From Aquisalimonas lutea (GTDB taxonomy: Bacteria > Pseudomonadota > Gammaproteobacteria > Nitrococcales > Aquisalimonadaceae), in contig NZ_JAUFPK010000005.1 in NCBI RefSeq assembly GCF_030409225.1, positions 172,900 to 236,899 on the forward strand: a DNA stretch of 64,000 nt, in the 5' to 3' direction. The notes under the pieces were generated by a model. It ran no database searches. It was not told the DNA's origin and worked only from the letters and a program-made list of their open reading frames with translations. The translations under genes and the position numbers were made by a program. Of this stretch, positions 19,653-27,624 are shown piece after piece. How positions within the stretch are numbered: position 1 is the stretch's first letter; each line of letters starts with the position of its first letter.

Positions 19653-20114
19653 TCAGCCGTTGAACTTGCGGGCCAGCGCCTCGAGCTTCTGCTGCTTGCG
19701 CTCTTCGGCGGTCGGCTTGCGGGGCTTGCGGGGTTTTTGGGCCCGGCGTTTCTCCGCCTGGCGCTTCTTCTGCTCGTCGCGCCGCTGCCGGGCGTACGCC
19801 ACGGCCTCGTCGCTGACCGGGCCGGCGTCGCTGCCGTCCAGGTGCACGCGTTGACGCCGCTCGATGGTGGCATCCAGGTAGGCGGGCGAGCGGGTGTACA
19901 GGGCCAGGGCCTGGCGCACGAGCCAGCCGGGCGTGTCCCGGAGTTCCTCGTGCCCGGCCAGGGCCTGCCGCAGTTCCTGCTGCATGCCGATGGCCAGGGG
20001 CTGGATGCGCTCGCGGTCGCGGCAGAAGCACTCGGGATAGAGCTGGATGAGCTGGTCGAGAAACGCCCGGGTGCGCTCCGCACGCTGGCGCTTCTGGTTC
20101 TCGGTGGTTGCCAT
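19653..20114 (-). CDS. ProQ/FinO-domain RNA chaperone
   Basis: RNA-binding protein of the ProQ/FinO family that binds structured 3' ends of mRNAs and small RNAs. 153 residues. The FinO core spans about residues 10-110 (AFLDQLIQLYPECF, PLAIGMQQELRQAL, LVRQALALYTRSPAYLDATI). A basic lysine/arginine-rich C-terminus (EKRRAQKPRKPRKPTAEERKQQ) follows. It is shorter than E. coli ProQ, lacking the separate Tudor-like C-terminal domain. AGGAAG about 4 bases before the ATG at 20114 fixes the start. It is convergent with the channel gene. Confidence 0.9.
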   Translation of the reverse strand: MATTENQKRQRAERTRAFLDQLIQLYPECFCRDRERIQPLAIGMQQELRQALAGHEELRDTPGWLVRQALALYTRSPAYLDATIERRQRVHLDGSDAGPVSDEAVAYARQRRDEQKKRQAEKRRAQKPRKPRKPTAEERKQQKLEALARKFNG

Positions 20115-20224
20115 GTCTGCTTCCTGTACGGCCCCCTGTATCCGCCGGACGGCGCCGAGCCCGTCCTGCGCCAGGCTTTCGCCTCGCGTTCCGAAGGGTG
20201 GTAAAACCGAACAATACCTGTAGT

Positions 20225-20239
20225 GGGGCCGGTATGCGA
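20225..20239 (+). repeat. 15 bp direct repeat, copy 1
   Basis: GGGGCCGGTATGCGA, repeated exactly at 20952-20966. The two copies lie just upstream of two consecutive genes, the YugP-like peptidase and the macro-domain protein, so they might be a shared regulatory site. Confidence 0.6.
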
Positions 20240-20255
20240 ACCGGAGGACACTAGC

Positions 20256-20942
20256 GTGATCGCAGTACTCGTACTTGCCGGCATCATTGTCCTGGCGGCC
20301 GGGTTTCCGGCCTGGTGGGTGCGCCGTGTCATGAGCCGCTACCGCCGCCCCGGCGACCGCTATCCGGGAACGGGCGCCGAGCTGGTACGGGATCTTCTCC
20401 AGCGCCTGGAGCTGACGAACGTCACGGTCGGGATCACGCGGCAGGGTGACCACTATGACCCCGCGGGCAAGTGCATCCGGCTGAGTCCCGAGAATCACGA
20501 CGGCCATTCCCTGACTGCGATCACCGTCGCCGCCCACGAGGTGGGTCACGCCGTGCAGGACGCCATCGGCTATCGCCCGCTGCGCTGGCGCAGCCACCTG
20601 GTTCGCTGGGCGAACGCGGGGCAGCGCGTAGGCGCCGCCGTGCTGTTCGGGCTACCGGTGATGCTGTTGGTGACGCGCTCGCCGGCGGTGATCCTGCCGG
20701 CGACGGCGCTGGGACTGGCGGGCCTGGCCACCGGCATCGTGGCCCATCTGCTGACCCTGCCCACGGAGCTCGATGCCAGCTTCCGCCGAGCCCTGCCGCT
20801 GCTGGAGGCGGGCTACCTGCGCACGGAGGATACCCCCCACGCCCGCCGCATCCTCCGTGCGGCTGCCTTGACCTACGTGGCCGCGGCGGCGGTGAGCGTC
20901 GTCAACGTCTGGACCTGGTTGCGCCTGCTGCGTCCGTGGTAA
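20256..20942 (+). CDS. YugP-like neutral zinc metallopeptidase (membrane)
   Basis: Membrane metallopeptidase of the YugP family; the substrate is unknown. About 228 residues, starting at the GTG at 20256 with GGAGGA 8 bases upstream (VIAVLVLAGIIVLAAGF, first membrane helix). AAHEVGHAVQDAIGY holds the HExxH zinc motif, and two hydrophobic segments (GAAVLFGLPVMLLVT, ILPATALGLAGLATGIVAH) follow. LPTELDASFRRALPLLEAG supplies the third ligand region (E in TELDAS), as is typical of the family. It diverges from the ProQ-like gene. Confidence 0.88.
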   Translation: MIAVLVLAGIIVLAAGFPAWWVRRVMSRYRRPGDRYPGTGAELVRDLLQRLELTNVTVGITRQGDHYDPAGKCIRLSPENHDGHSLTAITVAAHEVGHAVQDAIGYRPLRWRSHLVRWANAGQRVGAAVLFGLPVMLLVTRSPAVILPATALGLAGLATGIVAHLLTLPTELDASFRRALPLLEAGYLRTEDTPHARRILRAAALTYVAAAAVSVVNVWTWLRLLRPW

Positions 20943-20951
20943 CGGCTTCGC

Positions 20952-20966
20952 GGGGCCGGTATGCGA
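20952..20966 (+). repeat. 15 bp direct repeat, copy 2
   Basis: Second exact copy of GGGGCCGGTATGCGA, 727 bases after the first and about 80 bases upstream of the macro-domain start codon. Confidence 0.6.
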
Positions 20967-21043
20967 GTATGTTCAGTGTCCTGGGAAGGGCTGCTATGCT
21001 GGAACGAGTTTCCGGTATTGCCGCAGCAGTGGAGGTGGCAATC

Positions 21044-21574
21044 ATGGCACGCAGCGCTGCAGACGTGGAAGCGACGACCGGCGATATCGCGGCGCAGGGT
21101 GATCTGGACGCCGTGGTCAATGCGGCCAACGCCGAGCTCATGCCCGGCGGCGGCGTGGCCGGCGCCATTCACCGGGCCGCCGGCCCGGAGCTCGCCGAGG
21201 CGTGCCGCCCCCTGGCGCCCATTACGCCGGGCCAGGCCGTGGTGACCGAGGCGTTCCGCCTGCCCAATCGCTGGGTGATCCACTGCCTCGGCCCCCGCTA
21301 CGGGATCGATGAGCCGGCCGATGGTCTCCTGGCCGACTGCTACCGCAATGCCCTGCGGCTGGCGGAGGAGTACCGCATGGAGTCGGTGGGGTTCCCGGCC
21401 CTGTCCACCGGGGCCTTCGGCTACCCGTTCCGCGAGGCCGCACGGGTGGCGGTGGATACCATCGACGAGACGCTGGCGGGGCTGGAGACGCCGCCGCGGC
21501 TGGTTCGTTTCGTGTTCTTCTCGGATCGGGACCGCCAGGAGTTCGAGGCGGTCCGCAACGCAGGGGGAGGGTGA
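21044..21574 (+). CDS. Macro-domain protein (ADP-ribose binding)
   Basis: Predicted ADP-ribose or O-acetyl-ADP-ribose binding or hydrolysing protein, similar to E. coli YmdB. 176 residues. TGDIAAQGDLDAVVNAANAE with MPGGGVAGAIHRAAG is the ligand loop containing the catalytic Asn/Asp region, and FPALSTGAFGYPFREAARVA is the second phosphate loop. GGAGGT 7 bases before ATG 21044 sets the start. The PilZ gene begins 1 base after its stop, so they are probably cotranscribed. Confidence 0.92.
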   Translation: MARSAADVEATTGDIAAQGDLDAVVNAANAELMPGGGVAGAIHRAAGPELAEACRPLAPITPGQAVVTEAFRLPNRWVIHCLGPRYGIDEPADGLLADCYRNALRLAEEYRMESVGFPALSTGAFGYPFREAARVAVDTIDETLAGLETPPRLVRFVFFSDRDRQEFEAVRNAGGG

Positions 21575-21575
21575 T

Positions 21576-22211
21576 ATGGCGGGTAACGATACCGGCAGCA
21601 TGCTGACCGCGGACGAGCGTCGGTTCCTGCGTGAGCTGTTCGCGGAGTCGGCATCGGCGGACTCTTCGGTGCCCGAGCGGCAGCTGGTGATCGAGGCCGA
21701 GGAGGGCCAGGACGATTTCCTGCGCCACCTCACGGAGTCCGGCCGCGTGCGCCTGCTGGTGGATGACGACGACAAGACCTTCCAGTACACCCTGCACCTG
21801 GATCCGGACACGGCGGACGCCGGCGCCCTGCGCCTGCGGGCCCGGTATCCCGTGCTCATCGACCGGCGCGGCCGGGCCCGCAGCCTGCGCGTGCGCCCGC
21901 GCGAGGGCGAGGTGCGCGTGCGGGATGCCTCCGGCCGCCTCCAGCATCCGGACGTGGTGGATATCTCCACCAGCGGGATCTATCTCAGCGACAGCAGCGC
22001 CCGGGGGCTGTCCAGCGGCGTGCGCTTCTCGGGGCTGGACCTGCGCCTGCCCAATCATGAGGCCGTGCGGGTCGGCGGCCGGGTGGTGCGCGTGCGCCGC
22101 TCCGGCTCCGGGGTGGGCCTGGCCATGGAATTCGACCGGCGCCAGCTGGACCGCCAGAGCCGGACCGCCCTGCGGCGCTACGTCTTCGAGCGCTACCGGA
22201 ATCACGCCTGA
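21576..22211 (+). CDS. PilZ-domain protein
   Basis: Probable cyclic-di-GMP effector. 211 residues: an N-terminal YcgR-like or flagellar-brake-like region (about 10-110, LTADERRFLRELFAESASAD onward) and a C-terminal PilZ domain whose DVVDISTSGIYLS matches the (D/N)xSxxG half of the c-di-GMP site. The arginine-rich RRGRARSLRVRPREGEVRVR just before it could supply the RxxxR half, but the exact register is uncertain. GGGGGAGGGTGAT precedes the ATG. Confidence 0.82.
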   Translation: MAGNDTGSMLTADERRFLRELFAESASADSSVPERQLVIEAEEGQDDFLRHLTESGRVRLLVDDDDKTFQYTLHLDPDTADAGALRLRARYPVLIDRRGRARSLRVRPREGEVRVRDASGRLQHPDVVDISTSGIYLSDSSARGLSSGVRFSGLDLRLPNHEAVRVGGRVVRVRRSGSGVGLAMEFDRRQLDRQSRTALRRYVFERYRNHA

Positions 22212-22249
22212 CGCTCCACGCGGCCGCCACGGGCGGTTGGTACAGGACG

Positions 22250-23557
22250 CTAGATCCCCAGCCACCCGGCCAGTGCGGTCAGGGCGATGCCGCACAGAGC
22301 GAGCATCCACAGGGTGTAGCCCAGGTTCCACCGGGCAATGACCAGGCCATCCACTCCGTAACGCCCCTGGAACGCCAGGGTCAGTCCGGACAGGGGGCTG
22401 ACGCACACGCCCAGTCCCCAGCCGTACAGGAAGGTCGCCGCCAGCAGGCTGTGGTGCGGGTCCAGCGGCTCCAGCAGGGCGCCGAAGGTGGCGACGCTGA
22501 TGACCGGGTGGACGCCCACGGCGGCCAGGCTGATCATCAGCACCAGGGTCATCCAGGCCTGGACGGCGCCGAAGGTGTCGAAGGGAACCCAGCCCTGGGT
22601 CGTCGCCAGCGCGCTGGCGAGCCCGGCGGCCAGCACCCCCGCGCCGAGGAACAGCGCCAGCTCGTTGCCCATGCGCGGCAGGTTCTCGTTCACCTGCTGG
22701 CGCAGCGCCCGGCGCCCGGAGCGCCCCTGCGGGATCAGCACCAGGATGGCCAGAAGCGGGGCCAGCAGGGTGATCAGGGCGATGACCGAGACCTCCGGAT
22801 AGACAAAGTGCAGGCCCAGAACCGTGGCCGCGAGGGCGCCGGGCAGCACCAGGCTGTCGTAGCGCACGGGGTAGCCCGGCAGGCGGCTGTCAACGTGCCG
22901 GCCGACCGTCCAGTAGGTCCCGAGCAGAGCCGCCCCGGCCAGGGGCAGGCCGGTGGCCAGCAGGTGGACGGGCCGGGCGTCCGGGGCGAAGGCCAGGGCC
23001 GCGGCCATGGCGGCGAAGAAGGGCGACCAGAACGCCGCCGCCGAGAAGCTGCGGGTCAGCAGGACGGTGAGCTCCCGGGGCATGCCGGCATGGCGCGCCA
23101 GGCGGTCGCCGACGATGAACACCGTGGACAGGTTGATGACGGCGCCGAACAGGTGCGTGCCGATCTGGGTGTTGCGGAACGCCACCGGACCCCGCGGCGG
23201 CGGCCGGTCCGCCGATTGCCGCGGCAGGGCGACCAGCTGCAGGAAGCTGACGCCGATGAGAAGGGCGATCAGCCCGCTGTTGGCGGCCACCGCGCGTTCC
23301 CAGTCCACGCTGACGCCGCGGGTCGCGCCCCAGGCCAGGCCGAGGGCCCCCGCCAGGATCAGCCCGCCGGCCTGCCACAGGGAGCGGCGGGCGAGATCGG
23401 GCAGGAGCAGAACGCACGCGGCCCAGGCGGCGGCGCCGGCGACGGGCCGGAGCGCTGGGGCCTGCAGCGCCGCCAGGACCACCAGGACGGCGGTGACGAC
23501 GAGAAGCCATCCGGCGGCACGGCGGCGGAGCGGCTGCGATGGGAGGAGCTCGGACAT
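22250..23557 (-). CDS. Multi-pass membrane protein, putative permease
   Basis: Not assigned to a named family with confidence. 435 residues with about 10-12 strongly hydrophobic helices. The layout of two hydrophobic halves joined by a short basic loop (PQGRSGRRALRQQVNENLPR), and motifs such as NTQIGTHLFGAVINLSTVF, AAFWSPFFAAMAAALAF and GVHPVISVATFGALLEPLDP, suggest an ion-transporter-superfamily permease. It is divergent from the TetR gene at 23641, 83 bp apart, so it may be that regulator's target. The ATG at 23557 (MSELLPSQPLRRR) is preceded by a weak SD. Confidence 0.65.
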   Translation of the reverse strand: MSELLPSQPLRRRAAGWLLVVTAVLVVLAALQAPALRPVAGAAAWAACVLLLPDLARRSLWQAGGLILAGALGLAWGATRGVSVDWERAVAANSGLIALLIGVSFLQLVALPRQSADRPPPRGPVAFRNTQIGTHLFGAVINLSTVFIVGDRLARHAGMPRELTVLLTRSFSAAAFWSPFFAAMAAALAFAPDARPVHLLATGLPLAGAALLGTYWTVGRHVDSRLPGYPVRYDSLVLPGALAATVLGLHFVYPEVSVIALITLLAPLLAILVLIPQGRSGRRALRQQVNENLPRMGNELALFLGAGVLAAGLASALATTQGWVPFDTFGAVQAWMTLVLMISLAAVGVHPVISVATFGALLEPLDPHHSLLAATFLYGWGLGVCVSPLSGLTLAFQGRYGVDGLVIARWNLGYTLWMLALCGIALTALAGWLGI

Positions 23558-23579
23558 GCGCGGGATTATACCGGCGTGG

Positions 23580-23608
23580 TTGACGGGTGACAGGCGCAAG
23601 CCTACATT
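23580..23608 (+). promoter_or_regulatory. Sigma-70-type promoter for the TetR/acyl-CoA operon
   Basis: TTGACG (23580-23585) and TACATT (23603-23608) are separated by 17 bases, close to consensus. The following A+T-rich stretch, with ACAT and ATGT inverted around CAATTG (about 23604-23629), could be the operator of the adjacent TetR regulator. Confidence 0.55.
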
Positions 23609-23640
23609 ATATGACAATTGATTCATGTTTCGGTGATGTC

Positions 23641-24261
23641 ATGGCGGAAATGCCCGACTCCAGGGATCGCGTGCCGCGCACCCGGCGCGGTGCGGCTACC
23701 CGGGCGCGGCTGCTGGGCGCCGCCGAGGAGGCGTTCGGCTCCCGCGGCTTCCATCGTGCCGGTATCAGCGATATCACCCTGGTCGCCGGGGTCGCCCAGG
23801 GCACGTTCTACTCTTATTTCCGCAACAAGGAGGACGTCCTGCGCGAGCTGGTGCGCAACATGGGGCGGGACCTGCGGGCCCACCTGGCCGCGGAGGTCAT
23901 GGACGCCACCGACCGCCTGGATGCCGAAGCCCGGGGCCTGCGCGCGTTCCTGGGCTACGTGGCCGGGCATCCGTGGATGTACCGTGTCCTCCAGGAGGCC
24001 CAGTTCGTCGACGAGAGCATCTATCGCGAGTACTACGAGGCCTTCGGCGAGAGCTATCTGCGGCTGCTCGACAGCGCCCGGGATGCCGGCGAGGTGCGCC
24101 CGGGGGACAACCGCGTCCGGGTCTGGGCGCTGATGGGCATGGCCCATTTCCTGGGATTGCGCTACGGCCTCTGGCAACGCGACGTGCCCCTGGACGACGT
24201 GGTCGCCACGGTGCGCGACCTGCTGCAGAACGGCCTGGTGGACAACGGAGGACGCCCGTGA
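23641..24261 (+). CDS. TetR-family regulator of an acyl-CoA operon
   Basis: Predicted repressor responding to a hydrophobic or acyl-CoA ligand. 206 residues. The AcrR/TetR helix-turn-helix is RARLLGAAEEAFGSRGF then ISDITLVAGVAQGTFYSYFR. The C-terminal ligand domain contains GHPWMYRVLQEAQFVDESIYREYY, as in regulators of fatty-acid or phenylacetate-type operons. ATG 23641 is preferred, although the frame is open upstream to 23587. Its stop overlaps the GTG of the enoyl-CoA hydratase gene, so it leads the operon it probably controls. Confidence 0.88.
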   Translation: MAEMPDSRDRVPRTRRGAATRARLLGAAEEAFGSRGFHRAGISDITLVAGVAQGTFYSYFRNKEDVLRELVRNMGRDLRAHLAAEVMDATDRLDAEARGLRAFLGYVAGHPWMYRVLQEAQFVDESIYREYYEAFGESYLRLLDSARDAGEVRPGDNRVRVWALMGMAHFLGLRYGLWQRDVPLDDVVATVRDLLQNGLVDNGGRP

Positions 24262-25022
24262 GTGGAGCGCTGGTGGAAGCCGCGGTCGCCGACGGCGTGG
24301 CAGAGGTCACGCTGAACCGCCCGCAGCGGCACAATGCCCTGGTTCCGGAGCTTCTGGATGCCCTGTCGGGCGCCCTGGGCCGGGTCGCGGAGCAATCGCC
24401 GCGGGCGGTGATCCTGGCGGCCCAGGGGCGGTCGTTTTCCACCGGCGGCGACGTCGGCGCATTCCACGCCACGCCCCGGGCACAGCGGGCGGCGTATGCG
24501 CGCCGGGTCGTGGGCGGGCTCAACCGCGTCATCCTGGAGCTGCTGCGCCTGCCGGTGCCGACCATCGCGGCGGTGCACGGCACCGTGACCGGCGGCTCCC
24601 TGGGGCTGGTGCTGGCCAGCGACCTGGTGATCGCCGGGCCGCAGGCCAGCTTCGCGCCCTGGTACACCCGCGTGGGGTTCAGCCCTGACGGCGGCTGGAC
24701 CGCGCTGCTGCCCGAGCGCATCGGCCGCGCCCGCGCCCTGGAGCTGCAGCTCTGCAACCGCCGCCTGGATGCCGACGATGCGCTGCAGTACGGCCTGGTC
24801 CATCGGCTGGCGGCCGAGGGCGAGGTTCTGGCGGCGGCGCGCGGCCTGGCGCGGGAGCTGGAGACGGACCGGCCCGGCAGCGTGCGGCGCACCCTCGCCC
24901 TGACCCGCCCGGACCCGGCGGCGGTGGAGCGCGGGCTGCGGGCCGAGGAGGATGCGTTCGTCGAGCAGATCGTCAGTGACGAGGCGGAGCAGGGCATGGC
25001 GGCGTTCCTGTCGCCGCGTTGA
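24258..25022 (+). CDS. Enoyl-CoA hydratase/isomerase family protein
   Basis: Crotonase-fold enzyme acting on an acyl-CoA. 254 residues, GTG start at 24258 with GGAGGA upstream and a 4-base overlap with the TetR stop. LNRPQRHNAL and GRSFSTGGDVGAF form the first oxyanion-hole strand, and AVHGTVTGGSLGLVLASDLVIAG the second. The catalytic Glu positions of true hydratases are not both clear (WYTRVGFSPDGGWTALLPERIG), so isomerase or another crotonase chemistry is possible. Confidence 0.85.
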   Translation: MSGALVEAAVADGVAEVTLNRPQRHNALVPELLDALSGALGRVAEQSPRAVILAAQGRSFSTGGDVGAFHATPRAQRAAYARRVVGGLNRVILELLRLPVPTIAAVHGTVTGGSLGLVLASDLVIAGPQASFAPWYTRVGFSPDGGWTALLPERIGRARALELQLCNRRLDADDALQYGLVHRLAAEGEVLAAARGLARELETDRPGSVRRTLALTRPDPAAVERGLRAEEDAFVEQIVSDEAEQGMAAFLSPR

Positions 25023-25063
25023 CGCAAACGTCCGAGCCGGGACACCGGCAAGGAGGAGAAGCC

Positions 25064-26587
25064 ATGGACATGTTCGACCTTCCGGCCCACCGCGCCCGGG
25101 TGACACCGGACCGGCTGGCGGTGGAGGATCTTGCCGACGGCACGCGCTATACCTACGCGCAGCTCAACGAGCGGGCGGCCCGGGTGGCGGAGGCGGCCAC
25201 CGGCGCCTGGGGACTGCAGGAGGGCGACCGCCTGGCCTACCTGGGCCACAACCGGGCGGAGTTCTTCGTCCTGCTGTTCGCCTGCGCCAAGGCCGGCCTC
25301 GTCCTCGTTCCCCTGAACTGGCGCCTGGCGGTGCCGGAGCTGGAGGGGCTCATGGACGACGCCACCCCCGGCGCGCTGGTCTACGGCGGCGAGTTCGCCG
25401 AGGCGGCGGCCCGCCTGGGCGAGGCCCGCGGCGAGCTGGTGCGCGTGGCCCTGGACGGCCCGTCGCCGGGGGAGCGGGACTACGCCGCGGACGTCGCCGC
25501 CGCGCGCCCGGATCCGCGCCCGCACGCGCCGCGCCCGCCGGATGCGCCGTGGTACCTGCTGTATACCTCCGGCACCACCGGTCGCCCCAAGGGGGTCATC
25601 CAGACCTTCCGCATGATGATGGCCAACTACTGGAACATCGGCGTACCCGTGGAGCTGCGCGCCAGCGACGTGCTCCTGAACGTCCTGCCCATGTTCCACA
25701 CCGCGGGGATCAACCTCTACTCCACCGCGGTCTTCCTGGTCGGGGGCACGGTGCTGGTGCAGCGCACCTTCGAGCCGCAGGAGGCCATGAACGTGCTGAC
25801 GCACCGGGCCACGGTGTTCTTCGGCGTCCCCGCCGTGTACCAGGTCCTGGCCGAGCAGCCCGGATTCAGCGGCGAGGCGCTGCGGGGCGTGCGTTCCTGG
25901 GGCTGCGGCGGGGCGCCGTTGCCGCTGTCGGTGGCGCAGCGCTACGCCGACGAAGGCATCCGCGTGCGCACGGGCTTCGGCATGACCGAGACCGGTCCCA
26001 CGGTGTTCCTGCTGGACGAGGCCAGCGTGCTGGACAAGACCGGCTCGGTGGGGCGCCCGCAGCTGCTGGCGGAGGTCCGCATCGTCGGCCGCGACGGCAA
26101 CGACGTGGCCCCAGGCGAGGCGGGCGAGCTGCTGATCCGCGGTCCCGGGGTGACCCCGGGCTACTGGCAGCGCCCCGACGCCACGGCGGAGGCCCTGGAG
26201 CCGGACGGCTGGCTGCACAGCGGCGACGTCGCCCGCTGCGACGAGGACGGCTACTACTACATCGTCGACCGCTGGAAGGACATGTTCATCTCCGGCGGCG
26301 AGAACGTCTACCCGGCGGAGATCGAGCAGGTCCTGCAGCAGCATCCGCAGGTGGCCGACGTGGCCGTGGTCGGCATGCCCGACCCGCGCTGGGGCGAGGT
26401 GGGCTGCGCCTTCGTCTGCCCGGCCGAGGACGGTGCGGCGCCGGACGACGAGGCCCTGCGGGCGTGGTGCCGCGAGCGGCTGGCGGGCTACAAGGTGCCC
26501 AGGCGCTTCGTGGTGCGTTCCACCCTGCCCAGGAACGCCCTGGGCAAGGTGCAGAAGCAGGAGCTGCGCGATGACGCACGTCGCTAG
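25064..26587 (+). CDS. Acyl-CoA synthetase (AMP-forming)
   Basis: ANL-superfamily ligase activating a carboxylic acid to its CoA thioester through an acyl-AMP. 507 residues. YTSGTTGRPKGVIQTF is the ATP-binding motif, GFGMTETGPTVF the A5 motif, WLHSGDVARCDEDGYYYIVD the A7 hinge region and ISGGENVYPAEIE the A8 loop; the C-terminal lysine motif is LGKVQKQEL. AAGGAGGAG precedes ATG 25064. The last 17 bases overlap the MaoC gene. The stop is TAG inside the recurrent CGCTAGTGTC. Confidence 0.93.
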   Translation: MDMFDLPAHRARVTPDRLAVEDLADGTRYTYAQLNERAARVAEAATGAWGLQEGDRLAYLGHNRAEFFVLLFACAKAGLVLVPLNWRLAVPELEGLMDDATPGALVYGGEFAEAAARLGEARGELVRVALDGPSPGERDYAADVAAARPDPRPHAPRPPDAPWYLLYTSGTTGRPKGVIQTFRMMMANYWNIGVPVELRASDVLLNVLPMFHTAGINLYSTAVFLVGGTVLVQRTFEPQEAMNVLTHRATVFFGVPAVYQVLAEQPGFSGEALRGVRSWGCGGAPLPLSVAQRYADEGIRVRTGFGMTETGPTVFLLDEASVLDKTGSVGRPQLLAEVRIVGRDGNDVAPGEAGELLIRGPGVTPGYWQRPDATAEALEPDGWLHSGDVARCDEDGYYYIVDRWKDMFISGGENVYPAEIEQVLQQHPQVADVAVVGMPDPRWGEVGCAFVCPAEDGAAPDDEALRAWCRERLAGYKVPRRFVVRSTLPRNALGKVQKQELRDDARR

Positions 26588-26969
26588 TGTCGTCGCCGAG
26601 GCGCGGGTGTTCACCCAGGCGGAGTTCGACCGCTTCGGGGCGCTGTCCGGGGACTGCAATCCCATCCACGTGGATCCCGGCTTCGCCGCGGATACCCCCT
26701 TCGGGGCGACGGTAGCCCACGGCATGCTGCTGTTCAGCGCCGTCCGCGGGCTGGTCGCGCGGACCTGGCCGGATGCCGAGCTGTGCACGCAGGAGCTGAT
26801 GTTCCCGGCGCCCACCTACGCCGACGAGCCCGTTACGCTCCGCCTGGAGCCGCAGGCGCGGCAGGCCGGCGAACCGTGGCGCGTGCTCGCCCGAGTGGCC
26901 AAGGCGGACGGCCGGCTGGGACTCGACGGCGTCTGTCACCTGCGGCTGCCGGGAGCGGACCGGCCATGA
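26571..26969 (+). CDS. MaoC-like (R)-specific hydratase
   Basis: Hot-dog-fold hydratase acting on 2-enoyl-CoA or similar. 132 residues. FGALSGDCNPIHVDPGFAAD carries the catalytic Asp and His, and TVAHGMLLFSAV the second conserved part of the hydratase-2 motif. It starts inside the end of the acyl-CoA synthetase gene (17-base overlap) and its stop overlaps the next hot-dog gene by 4 bases. Confidence 0.9.
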   Translation: MTHVASVVAEARVFTQAEFDRFGALSGDCNPIHVDPGFAADTPFGATVAHGMLLFSAVRGLVARTWPDAELCTQELMFPAPTYADEPVTLRLEPQARQAGEPWRVLARVAKADGRLGLDGVCHLRLPGADRP

Positions 26970-27346
26970 CCGGTGCACTGCCGCGGTTCCATCGCCTGGC
27001 CCTGGGCGATACGGCCTCCCTGCAGCGGACCTTCCGCACGGCCGACCTGGAGGCCTGGGCCGAGCTGGCACATGCGCCGGTGCCCGTGGACCGCGTGCCG
27101 GAGCCGCTGCTCGCGGGGCTGTTCTCGTGCCTGCTGGGCGAGCACCTCCCCGGGCACGGCACGAACTACCTCAAGCAGCACCTGGAGATGCGCAATCCGG
27201 CCCGGCCCGGCGAGCCCCTTACCGCTCGGGTGACCGTGACCCGGCTGCGCCCGGACAAGGCCCTGGTGAACCTGGACACCATCTGCCTGGGCGCGGACGG
27301 GCGGCTGGTCTGCAGCGGCGAGGCACTGGTGTTGTTTCGGCACTGA
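26966..27346 (+). CDS. Hot-dog-fold protein, MaoC-like with lost active-site residues
   Basis: 126 residues aligning by layout with MaoC/PhaJ hydratases: RTFRTADLEAWAELAHAPVPVD replaces the usual FAxLSGDxNPxHxD, and LLAGLFSCLLGEHLPGHGTNY replaces HGMLxxSLxxxxLxxxLPGxGTxY. The catalytic Asp and His are therefore absent, while the C-terminal strand region NPARPGEPLTARVTVTRLRPDKA is well kept. It may pair with the intact MaoC protein encoded just upstream (4-base overlap) as a structural or substrate-binding half. Confidence 0.75.
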   Translation: MTGALPRFHRLALGDTASLQRTFRTADLEAWAELAHAPVPVDRVPEPLLAGLFSCLLGEHLPGHGTNYLKQHLEMRNPARPGEPLTARVTVTRLRPDKALVNLDTICLGADGRLVCSGEALVLFRH

Positions 27347-27351
27347 ACACT

Positions 27352-27372
27352 CCATGACCGTGCAGGTCATGG
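27352..27372. repeat. Short palindrome after the hot-dog genes
   Basis: CCATGACC (27352-27359) and GGTCATGG (27365-27372) form a perfect 8 bp stem with loop GTGCA, five bases after the stop codon at 27344-27346. It could be an mRNA-end hairpin or an operator for the small gene at 27436. Confidence 0.4.
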
Positions 27373-27435
27373 CGGCCATCATGCACAATACCGGGAGATC
27401 GAGCGCCTCAACGGAAACTGCAGCGGGAGTCCGCC

Positions 27436-27624
27436 ATGGCCGATGTCATCCCCCTGAAGCGCCGCGAGCGGCGTCGCCGGCGTAGTGAAGGCGACACGCT
27501 GTGCCGGGCGGGGCGGCACAAGTGGGAGGTGGTGACGGACGCGCGCTTCGACGTCCGCGAGGGCCGGCTGGTGACGCTGCTTCGCTGCCGCCGCTGCGGG
27601 CGGGAACGCACCGAGCCGCGCTGA
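27436..27624 (+). CDS. Small basic protein with possible zinc ribbon
   Basis: 62 residues, family not recognised. The first third is arginine-rich (LKRRERRRRRSEGD). A Cys at 23 and the pair LLRCRRCGRER near the C-terminus, with His28 in GRHKWE, could form a C-x4-H...C-x2-C zinc knuckle. The arrangement suggests nucleic-acid binding but gives no function. GGGAG precedes the ATG, and the stop overlaps the ABC ATPase start (TGATG). Confidence 0.65.
   Translation: MADVIPLKRRERRRRRSEGDTLCRAGRHKWEVVTDARFDVREGRLVTLLRCRRCGRERTEPR

Noticed and set aside
23897-26815. Long minus-strand open frame antisense to the enoyl-CoA hydratase and acyl-CoA synthetase genes
   Set aside because: Antisense shadow of clearly conserved enzymes, with no recognisable domain.
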